In this document: positions 8,255 to 15,785 of the stretch, piece after piece
Position numbering within the stretch: position 1 is the stretch's first letter
Layout: each line of letters starts with the position of its first letter
Assembly (NCBI GenBank): GCA_016879935.1
Contig: JAACJQ010000440.1
Span: forward strand, 1-37,405
Direction of reading: 5' to 3'
From: Archangiaceae bacterium
Lineage (GTDB): Bacteria; Myxococcota; Myxococcia; Myxococcales; Myxococcaceae
DNA length: 37,405 nucleotides
The notes under the pieces: model-generated
Told to the model about the DNA's origin: nothing
Database searches by the model: none
Seen by the model: only the letters and a program-made list of their open reading frames with translations
Program-made: the position numbers and the translations under genes

Positions 8255-8721
8255 ACGAGGTCGTCGTGCGCGTGTCCCGTTTGGCCGTCGTTGCCACGTT
8301 GGTCGCTTCCCTTGCGTGGAGCAAAGGAGTCGCGCCCGCAGAGATTCCTCCGGTCAGCGACGGCGTGCTTCGGTACGAAGCGCCACACCAGCTCGGCCCC
8401 TGTCTGCAGCGCGGCGGCTGCGTGGTCGCGCGCGATGCCATCACTGGCGAACAGAAGTGGGTGGTGCAGGTCTACACGACTGTCTACGACCCATTCCTCG
8501 AGCAAGACGTGCAGGACGTGTTCATCACCTCGCTCACCCTCGCGAACGGGGTGCTCTCGGTGGTCGATCAGAAGGGCAGGCACTTTCAGATCTCGACGAC
8601 GACGCGGGTCGTGACCGGCGACGGAGGCTGCAGCTCGGCACCAGCGTCGTGGTGGTTGGGGCTGCCGGCGTTGCTGTGGCTCGTTCGACGGCGGGTTCAC
8701 GGCGGCCAGCGAACGGACTGA
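8251..8721 (+). CDS. Secreted protein with MYXO-CTERM-like sorting tail, unknown function
   Basis: A 156-residue protein with an N-terminal signal (about 1-24, VVATLVASLAWS). Its short beta-rich body includes ITGEQKWVVQVYTTVYD and VLSVVDQKGRHFQI, like a single PQQ-propeller blade. The C-terminus is GGCSSAPASWWLGLPALLWL followed by VRRR: a Cys, a hydrophobic helix and a basic end. That architecture is the MYXO-CTERM surface-sorting tail of myxobacteria. The start overlaps the GMC stop (ATGA), so it is the last gene of that operon. The function is unknown; surface or outer-membrane location is inferred from the tail. Confidence 0.75.
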   Translation: MNEVVVRVSRLAVVATLVASLAWSKGVAPAEIPPVSDGVLRYEAPHQLGPCLQRGGCVVARDAITGEQKWVVQVYTTVYDPFLEQDVQDVFITSLTLANGVLSVVDQKGRHFQISTTTRVVTGDGGCSSAPASWWLGLPALLWLVRRRVHGGQRTD

Positions 8722-8743
8722 AGGGCGGAGAGGATCCGGTTCG

Positions 8744-9418
8744 TCAGCGCGCTTCTCGCTGAACCGAACGCAGCGCGAGCACGAGCGGCACGCCCAGCAC
8801 CGGCACCAGTCCCACCCACCGCAACGCCGGCTGCTGACGAACGCGCGCTTCTTCTGCCGCGAGCAGCGCACCGAGCACGCAGCACGCGGCGAAGTCGAGC
8901 GTCATCGCGAACGGAAACTGCTGCGTGCGCACCAGCGTCACGAACCCGTTCACGTCGCCCATCACGAAGAGCGCCACCAACGTCAGCCCGAGCGCGGTCA
9001 ACACCATGCCGAGCAGCCGGCTCGACAGGAGCCGCAACCACCACGTCTCCGGCGGCCTGCGCGGCAGCTCCCACTGGCGCAGCACCAGGTACGGCAGCAG
9101 CGCGTACGCTCCGAGCGCGAAGCTCGCGATGACGAAGGGCCACTTCGGCACCCGCTGCGCCTTCGCGTCGAACGCCAGCACCGCGAGGAACGACATCGGC
9201 AACACGCCCATCACGTTGAAGAGCGCGAAGAGCGACACGTTGATGCCCTCGAGCTGGCCCGCGAGCAGGCGTCGAATGGCGTCGTTGGTGTCGGGCGCAG
9301 CCGGCGGCGAGAAGACGAACGCCGTCGTCAGCAACAGCACCCACGTCACGAGCGCGACGAGACGGCTCAGGTCGTGGCTCCGGCGCGGCGCTTCTTCCAC
9401 CGGCCCCACCGGTCCCAC
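8744..9418 (-). CDS. Polytopic membrane protein, DUF2834-like
   Basis: A protein of about 224 residues with five or six hydrophobic segments (LVALVTWVLLLTTAFVF, ALFNVMGVLPMSFLAVLAF, VIASFALGAYALLPYLVL, LLGMVLTALGLTLVALFVM and two more). The block INVSLFALFNVMGVLP followed by FALGAYALLPYL recalls a family of small membrane proteins known mainly from cyanobacteria and plastids; this link is from memory and moderate. The GTG start at 9418 gives a 52-base overlap with the upstream permease gene. A start just before LSRLV would shorten the overlap. It is probably cotranscribed with the permease. The function is unknown. Confidence 0.7.
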   Translation of the reverse strand: MGPVGPVEEAPRRSHDLSRLVALVTWVLLLTTAFVFSPPAAPDTNDAIRRLLAGQLEGINVSLFALFNVMGVLPMSFLAVLAFDAKAQRVPKWPFVIASFALGAYALLPYLVLRQWELPRRPPETWWLRLLSSRLLGMVLTALGLTLVALFVMGDVNGFVTLVRTQQFPFAMTLDFAACCVLGALLAAEEARVRQQPALRWVGLVPVLGVPLVLALRSVQREAR

Positions 9419-10440
9419 GCTTCGTGGGTGCCGAAGATGCCCTGCGAACGCGTCAGCATGATGAGCACCAGCAGCCCGCCGTAGATGGGCATGCGAATCT
9501 GGTCGACCTTCTGCGCGAGCGACGCGTCTCCGCCGCCCATCTGCAGGAAGACCGTGCGCAGCGCCTCGGGGAGCAGCGTGAGAATGACGGCCGCGACGAT
9601 GGCGCCAGTCGTGCTGCCCAGGCCGCCCGCGACGATCATCACCACCACCTCCATCGACTTCACGAAGGTGAAGCTGCCCGGGTTGATGATGGGCACGAAG
9701 TGCGCGAACAGCCCGCCCGCGATGCCGGCGAAGAAGCTCGACACGACGAAGGCGCGCACCTTGTAGCTCGTGGTGTCGACGCCCATCGCCTCGGCGGCGA
9801 CCTCGTCTTCACGAATCGCCTTGAGCGACCGCCCGTGCGACGAATCAGCGAGCCGCCTCGCGAGCAGCACGACCACGAACACCCAGAACCACACCATGAA
9901 GAACGTCGACGTCTGCGGCACGCCCGACACGCCGAGCGCGCCGCCGAAGTGGCCCACGAAGCCGCCGATGAGCGACAGCACCGGAATGCCGTCGAACGCC
10001 TTCGCGATGCTGTCGGAGTTCTGGATGACGACGCGAATGATCTCTCCGAACCCCAGCGTCACGATAGCCAGGTAGTCGCCGCGCAGGCGAAGGCTGGGCA
10101 ACCCGACGAGGAAGCCGAAGACGCCAGCCGACACACCGCCGACGAGCAACGAGACGAGCAGAAAGAGCTGATCAGACGCGACGGGCCCGAGGAACGAGAG
10201 CTGATCATCTTTCAGGAGCAGCGACGTGACGCCCGAGACGTACGCGCCGACGGCCATGAAGCCCGCGTGCCCGATGCTGAACTGGCCCGTCATGCCGTTG
10301 ATGATGTTGAGCGAGACCGCGAGCACCACGTTCACGCCGACGAGCGACGCCAGGTAGACGAAGTAGTCCGACGAGCCGAGCGCCCACTGGAGCACTCCGA
10401 GCACCACCACCGCGGCGACGACGGGCAGGAAGGACTTCAC
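9367..10440 (-). CDS. livM: Branched-chain amino acid ABC transporter permease, LivM-type
   Basis: An inner-membrane permease that would form half of a heterodimeric channel for branched-chain amino acids, urea or related substrates. It has many hydrophobic helices. LivM hallmarks are LSLNIINGMTGQFSIGHAGFMAVGAY near the N-terminus (the motif GQFSIGHAGFMAVGAY is diagnostic), LRLRGDYLAIVTLGFGEIIR, and the EAA loop GRSLKAIREDEVAAEAMGVD, which contacts the ATPase. I place the start at GTG 10440 (VKSFLPVV), giving 357 residues. The open frame continues to 10545, but the added residues are Arg-rich and unlike the family. No livH, livG, livF or binding-protein gene is nearby, so the partners must be encoded elsewhere. 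Confidence 0.88.
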   Translation of the reverse strand: MKSFLPVVAAVVVLGVLQWALGSSDYFVYLASLVGVNVVLAVSLNIINGMTGQFSIGHAGFMAVGAYVSGVTSLLLKDDQLSFLGPVASDQLFLLVSLLVGGVSAGVFGFLVGLPSLRLRGDYLAIVTLGFGEIIRVVIQNSDSIAKAFDGIPVLSLIGGFVGHFGGALGVSGVPQTSTFFMVWFWVFVVVLLARRLADSSHGRSLKAIREDEVAAEAMGVDTTSYKVRAFVVSSFFAGIAGGLFAHFVPIINPGSFTFVKSMEVVVMIVAGGLGSTTGAIVAAVILTLLPEALRTVFLQMGGGDASLAQKVDQIRMPIYGGLLVLIMLTRSQGIFGTHEAWDRWGRWKKRRAGATT

Positions 10441-10725
10441 GGGCACGGCGTCTACACCAGCGACGCGCCGACACCAGCCCCGCGCTCTCGTCGTCTCGTG
10501 CGCCGCGTCTTGCTGGCGGTGACACTGGCGGGCTCGCGAACGCACAGGCGCTCAGTCTCGACCCTCGGTCGCCGGCAGAGGCTTCACCACGCTCGACGTG
10601 CGGCAGGTGAACGAGGTCGAAGATGCCGCAGGAGCGCTCCGACGCTCATGCGCTCGAGGCAGGGCTTCTGTTTCTCCGTCTTCCTTCTCGCGAGACTCCG
10701 ACGACGACTTCGCTAGCTTCGCCGC

Positions 10726-11622
10726 ATGAACCTGCTCGCCTCGTACGGAAAGCGCGCCCAGGGAATGCCCGTCGTCAACGTGGTGTCCGAGTCGGTGATT
10801 CGTCACGGCGCCGCGCTCATCGACCTGCGCCAGGGCACGCCGGTGGGAAGTCTGCGAACCATCGACCACGTCTGGTCGCGTGAGGGCCGCGTGCTCCGCA
10901 ACGTGAAGGGCGTGTTGCGCATCGTTCAGCCTGGCGGCGCAGCGGTCGACCTGCAGACGACGAGCCTCGCCGTGAAGGGGCCTGTCTTCGTGGGGGAGGC
11001 GCTCGTCGTGAAAGATGGCAGCGAGCCATTCGGCGTCTTCGACGGCACCACCGGCGCGCTCCGAGGCCGGCTCACGCACTCGGCGAGGGAGCTCCCGTTT
11101 CTCTTCCCCGACCGCGACAGCCACCATGTCTGGCTGAGTGATGAGACCGAGCTGACCTGCTGGAACGTCGCGCGGGTCGAGCGCACTGCACGCATCGAGA
11201 CGCCATCGCGCTGCTCTCGCGTGGCCGTGACGCCCTCGGGCAACCTCATCACCTCGCTGATGGCGAAGCGCGCGAGCACCGTCCTCATGCTCTCGAAGCA
11301 GGGCACCGAGGTCGCACGGCACGACGTCGACCACCACAGCTTCTGCATCGCCGGTGACGTCATCGTCGTCGCCTCGAGCGAACGACCTGAGCTGCTCGTG
11401 TTCGACGAGAAGCTCTCGCTGCTGTCGACGCTGCCCATGCCTCCGAAGGTCGACGTGGTCGAGCTGCTGTCGCTGCCGACCGACGCGCGCGAGTTCCTCG
11501 CGGTCGACTGGCACAACCAGGTGCATCACTACGGAACAGGCGCGACGAAGTCGCCGTCGACGCCCGAGAAGAAGCCGTCGAAGCCCGCGAAGAAGCCCGC
11601 CGCAAAGACGAAGAAGCGCTGA
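10726..11622 (+). CDS. Protein of unknown function, beta-propeller-like, with Lys-rich tail
   Basis: A 298-residue protein that I do not recognise. It lacks a signal peptide or membrane helix. The body alternates short strands and turns (GVFDGTTGALRGRLTH, LTCWNVARVERTARIE, RVAVTPSGNLITSLM, LLVFDEKLSLLSTLPMP), which looks like successive blades of a WD40/YVTN-type propeller. The last 30 residues are Lys/Pro/Ala-rich (KKPSKPAKKPAAKTKKR), similar to basic tails that bind nucleic acid or acidic surfaces. It is divergent from the permease gene, leaving 285 bases between the likely starts in which I see no clear promoter or operator. It is followed 104 bases later by the P-type ATPase gene. Confidence 0.7.
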   Translation: MNLLASYGKRAQGMPVVNVVSESVIRHGAALIDLRQGTPVGSLRTIDHVWSREGRVLRNVKGVLRIVQPGGAAVDLQTTSLAVKGPVFVGEALVVKDGSEPFGVFDGTTGALRGRLTHSARELPFLFPDRDSHHVWLSDETELTCWNVARVERTARIETPSRCSRVAVTPSGNLITSLMAKRASTVLMLSKQGTEVARHDVDHHSFCIAGDVIVVASSERPELLVFDEKLSLLSTLPMPPKVDVVELLSLPTDAREFLAVDWHNQVHHYGTGATKSPSTPEKKPSKPAKKPAAKTKKR

Positions 11623-11725
11623 CGCAGACGTTTCGTCCACGCCGCCATCGCGAAAGGCCTGCGTCCCGGGGCTGTCCAGTCACCCGCGTTTCCGGGCCCG
11701 CACGGTTGATGCATTCGCCAGAGGC

Positions 11726-14221
11726 ATGACCGAGCCTGCCCCACTCTGGTCGCTCGACGCCGAGGCGGTGCTCACGGCGCTGAAGTCGGCGCGTACTGGA
11801 CTGACCGGGGACGAGGCCGCGCGGCGACTGGCCGAAACGGGCCCCAACACGCTCTCGGCGGGCCGACGCTTCGTGATGCTGCGGCTCGTCTGGGCACAGG
11901 TGGCGAACCCGCTCGTGTTGATTCTGCTCTTCGCGGCCATCGTCTCGATGGTGGCCCGGGAGTGGACCGACGCCGCCGTGGTGACGACCATCGTCGTGCT
12001 CTCGAGCGTCATCGGCTTCTGGCGCGAGTACGGCGCGGGCAAAGCCGTGGAGCAACTGCGCGCGCGCATCGTCTCGAAGAGCCGCGTGCTGCGTGAAGGC
12101 CGCGAGCAGCTGGTGCCCACGACGAGCCTCGTCACGGGAGACGTGGTGCTGCTCAACGCCGGCAGCCTCGTGCCTGCCGACGCAGTGGTGCTCGAGGCGC
12201 ACGACTTCTTCGTGAGCGAAGCCGCGCTGACGGGCGAGACCTTTCCCCGCGAGAAGAAGCGCCAGCCCTCTGCTGCCGCGACACCGCTCGCGGCGAGAGA
12301 CAACGTCGTCTTCCTCGGCACCAACGTGCGCAGCGGCATGGCGAAGGCGGTCGTCATCGCCACCGGCCAGCGCACGGCCTTCGGGCACATCGCGCAGTCA
12401 CTGGAGGAGAAGGCGCCCGAGACCGAGTTCGACGCGGGCCTTCGACACTTCGGCAGCATGCTCACGCGCGTCATGGGCGTGATGACGCTGCTCGTGCTCT
12501 CGGTGAACCTGCTGCTGCACCGCCCTGCCATCGAGTCGCTGCTGTTCGCCATCGCGCTCGCAGTGGGGCTGGCGCCCGAGCTGCTCCCGGCGATTCTGTC
12601 GGTGAACCTGTCACGCGCCGCCGTGGCGATGGTGAAGGCGGGCGTCGTCGTGCGCCGCCTCAACGCCATCGAGAACTTCGGCAGCATGGACGTGCTGTGC
12701 ACCGACAAGACGGGCACGTTGACGGAAGGCGAAGTGCGGCTCGCAGCGGCGGTCGACCTCGGCGACGTCGCCTCCGACTCGGTGCTGACGGCGGCCTTCA
12801 TCAACGCCTCGCTGCAGACCGGTGTGACGAATGCGCTCGACGAAGCCATCGTCGCCGCAGCGCCCGCGGGAACGGTGGTGCCCGAGAAGCTCGATGAGGT
12901 GCCGTACGACTTCGAGCGCAGGCGGCTCTCCATCATCGTGCGTGACGGAGCCCAGGCGCGGCTCATCACCAAAGGCGCGGTCTCGTCGGTGTTGCCGGTG
13001 TGCAGCGGGCTCGACGACGCGCGGCTCGAGGCGGTGCACGCGTTCGTCGAACGAAAGGGCAACGACGGCTTCCGGGTGCTGGCGGTCGCGAGCCGCCATT
13101 GCCCGGAGCAACCGCACTGGTCGCGCGACGACGAGAAGGACCTCACGCTCGATGGCTTTCTGCTCTTCGCCGACCCACCGAAGGAAGGCGTGGCGAAGAC
13201 GCTGACGTCGCTGGCCGCGCTCGGTGTCGCCGTGAAGGTCGTCACTGGAGACAACCAGTTCGTCGCAGCGCACGTCGCGCGGCAGGTGGGCCTGGGCGGA
13301 GCCGACCTGCGCGTCATCACCGGCGCCCGCGTCGACGCCACCGCTCCAGAAGCGCTGGCAGCCCTCGCCGACGAGACCGACGTCTTCGCCGAGGTCGACC
13401 CTGCTCAGAAAGAACGTGTGCTGCTCGCCCTCAAGGCCCGCGGCCACGTGGTTGGTTTTCTCGGAGACGGCATCAACGACGCGCCCTCGCTGCATACGGC
13501 CGACGTCGGCATCTCGGTCGACACCGCCGTCGACGTGGCGCGAGAGGCTGCCGACCTCGTCTTGTTGCAGCACGACCTCGCGGTGCTCGAGCGCGGCATC
13601 ATCTCAGGCCGACGCACCTTCGCGAACACGCTCAAGTACATCCTCACCACCACCAGCGCGAACCTGGGGAACATGGTGAGCATGGCCATCGCCTCGGTGG
13701 TGTTGCCCTTCTTCCCGCTGCTCGCCGGCCAGGTGCTGCTGAACAACTTCCTCTCCGACATTCCCGCGTTCGGGCTCGCCAACGACGACGTCGACGAAGA
13801 GTGGCTCGCACGCCCGCACCGGTGGGACCAGCCGTTCCTCCGCCGCTTCATGCTGCGCTTCGGGGTGATGAGCTCGCTCTTCGACCTGCTCACCTTCGCC
13901 GTGCTGCTGCTGCCGTTTCGCGCGACGCCCGAGACGTTTCGCACCGGCTGGTTCATCGAGTCGTTGCTGACCGAGGTCGTCGTCGCGCTCGTGGTGCGTA
14001 CGCAGCGGCCCGCGCTGAAGAGCCGGCCCGGGCGGTTGTTGTGGTGGAGCTCCATCGCCGTGGCGGTGCTCGCCTTCACGATTCCGTTTCTTCCGGGCAC
14101 CGGGCTGCTCGGCTTCGTGCCGGTGCCGTTCACCATGCTGCTCGCGCTCGCCCTCATCACCGCGGCGTACGTGGTGGTGGCCGAGGCGCTCAAACGCCGG
14201 CTGTTTCCCGCCGGCTCGTGA
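11726..14221 (+). CDS. mgtA: Magnesium-type P-type ATPase, MgtA/P3B-like
   Basis: A cation-transporting ATPase of 831 residues in the inner membrane. The order is an N-terminal cation-ATPase domain (LTGDEAARRLAETGPN), two helices, the actuator loop with TGET (about 169-172), the helix with GLAPELLP, the phosphorylation motif DKTGTLT (Asp327), the nucleotide-binding domain (KGAVSSVLPVC), the hinge GDGIND (about 580-585) and six C-terminal helices. The block VVVRRLNAIENFGSMDVLCTDK (RLNAIENFGSMDVLCTDK is near-invariant in MgtA) places it in the Mg2+ import group. The ATG at 11726 follows a CAGAGG sequence. The frame extends upstream to 11354, but that part overlaps another gene in a different frame. 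No M-box leader is visible in the 104 upstream bases. Confidence 0.9.
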   Translation: MTEPAPLWSLDAEAVLTALKSARTGLTGDEAARRLAETGPNTLSAGRRFVMLRLVWAQVANPLVLILLFAAIVSMVAREWTDAAVVTTIVVLSSVIGFWREYGAGKAVEQLRARIVSKSRVLREGREQLVPTTSLVTGDVVLLNAGSLVPADAVVLEAHDFFVSEAALTGETFPREKKRQPSAAATPLAARDNVVFLGTNVRSGMAKAVVIATGQRTAFGHIAQSLEEKAPETEFDAGLRHFGSMLTRVMGVMTLLVLSVNLLLHRPAIESLLFAIALAVGLAPELLPAILSVNLSRAAVAMVKAGVVVRRLNAIENFGSMDVLCTDKTGTLTEGEVRLAAAVDLGDVASDSVLTAAFINASLQTGVTNALDEAIVAAAPAGTVVPEKLDEVPYDFERRRLSIIVRDGAQARLITKGAVSSVLPVCSGLDDARLEAVHAFVERKGNDGFRVLAVASRHCPEQPHWSRDDEKDLTLDGFLLFADPPKEGVAKTLTSLAALGVAVKVVTGDNQFVAAHVARQVGLGGADLRVITGARVDATAPEALAALADETDVFAEVDPAQKERVLLALKARGHVVGFLGDGINDAPSLHTADVGISVDTAVDVAREAADLVLLQHDLAVLERGIISGRRTFANTLKYILTTTSANLGNMVSMAIASVVLPFFPLLAGQVLLNNFLSDIPAFGLANDDVDEEWLARPHRWDQPFLRRFMLRFGVMSSLFDLLTFAVLLLPFRATPETFRTGWFIESLLTEVVVALVVRTQRPALKSRPGRLLWWSSIAVAVLAFTIPFLPGTGLLGFVPVPFTMLLALALITAAYVVVAEALKRRLFPAGS

Positions 14222-14224
14222 CCG

Positions 14225-14653
14225 TCACTTCTTTCGCTTCGCGCGCTCCTTGAGGCGCTTCTGCACGGCGGCGCGGCAGACCTTGTGGTTCTCGAAGTAG
14301 CCAGAGAACTTCTTGAAGTCGCCGTCGAGGTACGCGAGCGCCGTGGCCCGCACCCACCAGCAGCCGTCATCGTCACAGTCGGGCACGTCGAGCGCGTCCC
14401 ACATGACGTCGGCGAGCACCGGGTCGTGCGAGTCCTGCACGAGCTCGATGATGAACGACTTCTCGGCCCACTTCTTCGAGGCGAGGTACTCACGCGCGTA
14501 GTGCGGCACGTCTTCGGGCTTCACGCGGTCGCGTTCGCTCTCGGTGTCGACGGTGCCGTTGCGCACCCGCGCCATCACCTCGTCGACGTACGGGCGACGC
14601 GCGGAGATTCCACCGTCGGGAGCAGCGAGCAGCAGCGCGAGCACGAGGACCAT
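14225..14653 (-). CDS. Small secreted protein of unknown function
   Basis: A 142-residue protein with a short signal sequence (MVLVLALLLAAPDGG) and a helical, charged body. It contains WDALDVPDCDDDGCWWVRATALAYLDG (note the paired Cys in DCDDDGCWW) and a strongly basic C-terminus (KRLKERAKRKK). The helical blocks with YLASKKWAEKSFI and FIIELVQDSHDP recall HEAT-like repeat proteins, but I cannot assign a family. The ATG at 14653 is chosen because GAGAGG lies 9 bases upstream; the ATG at 14662 would sit one base from it. It is the last gene of the minus-strand run, only a few bases after the lipase stop, and it ends 3 bases from the convergent MgtA stop. Confidence 0.7.
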   Translation of the reverse strand: MVLVLALLLAAPDGGISARRPYVDEVMARVRNGTVDTESERDRVKPEDVPHYAREYLASKKWAEKSFIIELVQDSHDPVLADVMWDALDVPDCDDDGCWWVRATALAYLDGDFKKFSGYFENHKVCRAAVQKRLKERAKRKK

Positions 14654-14666
14654 GGGCGTCATCCTC

Positions 14667-15785
14667 TCACTTCACGAACTGCCGCAGCACTTCCCGAACA
14701 CCCTCGTCGTTGAGCAACGCGCTGTGTTCGGCGCCTGTGTTCACCACCTCGGCCACGATGGGCTTTGGCGGCACCGCGCGGTTCGCCGCGACCGTTCCAT
14801 CACCATCTCCACGGAGCGGCGCCGACAGGTCGACGACGTCACCCTTCGCCCGCCACGCGACGTCGCACGGCCGGCCGGTGCCGATGATGGCCAGCGCCTT
14901 CCACTCCGGAGCCGCGCCTTCGAGGTCACCCAGCTCTTTCCAGAAGCTGTCGTGCTCAGCGAGGCGGGCCTCGAGCTGCGCGCGATAGGCCGGGTTCTCG
15001 CGCACCGTCTGCTCAGCGAAGAGGCCCCACCCTCGAGTGAGCCACGTCTGCGCGTCGTACGCGGGCACCGGCACCTTCGCGCCCTGCTCGTCGACGAAGA
15101 AGTCAGGCTCGGGCGGCAGCAGCTGCCACGAGGCGGGGAAGGTGAGCAACGCCTCGGCGCCGAGCAGCGCGGTGTTGCTCGACGACTTCGTGCCCAGCTG
15201 CAGGTCGTCCCACTGGCCGGGGCCGCCCTTGAACGGCGTGCCGACGAAGGCCACCTTCACCACCGACTTCGCGCCCGGGTGACCCGAGCGCAGACATGCC
15301 AGCGAGACGAGCCCGCCCATGGAGTGCCCGATGAGCCGCACCTTGCGGTTGGGCCCCAGCGCCGAGATGCGTTCACACAACAGCCGGCCGCTCTCCCGAA
15401 TGTCCTGCCGCCAGTCGTACGCGTAGACCTGAAACCCCGGCAGCGCCGTCTTCGCCCAGTCCATCCACGAGGCGTACGGGTCGAGCTCGAGAATCAGCGG
15501 AATCGCGGTGAGGCGCGTGAGGGGGCCGACGGCATGCAGCGCCGGGTACTTCGGGAAATCGCGTTGGCCCGCGAACGGGAGCGCGAGCGACAAGTCGCCC
15601 TTCGAGAGCCCCTGCCCCGGCGTGATGTACGCGAGCTCACCCGACTCGGTGGCGAGGAAGCTGGCGCGATAGCCGTGAATGAAGAACGTGACGTCTTCAC
15701 CGGCGGGCGGCGCGAGAATGGGCTGCGGAGCGATGCAGCCAACAATCTGAACAGCGAAAACACTTAGCCAAGCTCGAAAACTCAT
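14667..15785 (-). CDS. LCAT-like alpha/beta-hydrolase (lipase/acyltransferase) lipoprotein
   Basis: A predicted lipoprotein of 372 residues with lipobox QIVGC (Cys17). The alpha/beta-hydrolase fold shows an oxyanion region FFIHGYRAS, a nucleophile elbow GHSMGG (Ser155), a probable acid in GDGDGTVAANRA (about 325) and His in GAEHSALL (about 353). The DGDGTV...H spacing and the short YAYDWRQD segment resemble lecithin:cholesterol acyltransferase-type phospholipases. It probably acts on lipids or esters at the cell envelope. The start codon overlaps the stop of the OLD-like nuclease gene (ATGA). About the first 50 bases, coding the signal peptide, share the lower GC of that gene, whereas the rest is host-like, so the 5' end may be a replacement. 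Confidence 0.85.
   Translation of the reverse strand: MSFRAWLSVFAVQIVGCIAPQPILAPPAGEDVTFFIHGYRASFLATESGELAYITPGQGLSKGDLSLALPFAGQRDFPKYPALHAVGPLTRLTAIPLILELDPYASWMDWAKTALPGFQVYAYDWRQDIRESGRLLCERISALGPNRKVRLIGHSMGGLVSLACLRSGHPGAKSVVKVAFVGTPFKGGPGQWDDLQLGTKSSSNTALLGAEALLTFPASWQLLPPEPDFFVDEQGAKVPVPAYDAQTWLTRGWGLFAEQTVRENPAYRAQLEARLAEHDSFWKELGDLEGAAPEWKALAIIGTGRPCDVAWRAKGDVVDLSAPLRGDGDGTVAANRAVPPKPIVAEVVNTGAEHSALLNDEGVREVLRQFVK

Noticed and set aside
9424-10716. A 430-codon plus-strand frame across the LivM gene
   Set aside because: Its composition is Arg/His/Glu-rich, it has no domain, and it lies opposite a permease gene with clear family motifs.
11623-11725. M-box magnesium riboswitch ahead of the MgtA-like gene
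   Set aside because: The 103 bases are too short and show no conserved stem pattern that I can recognise.
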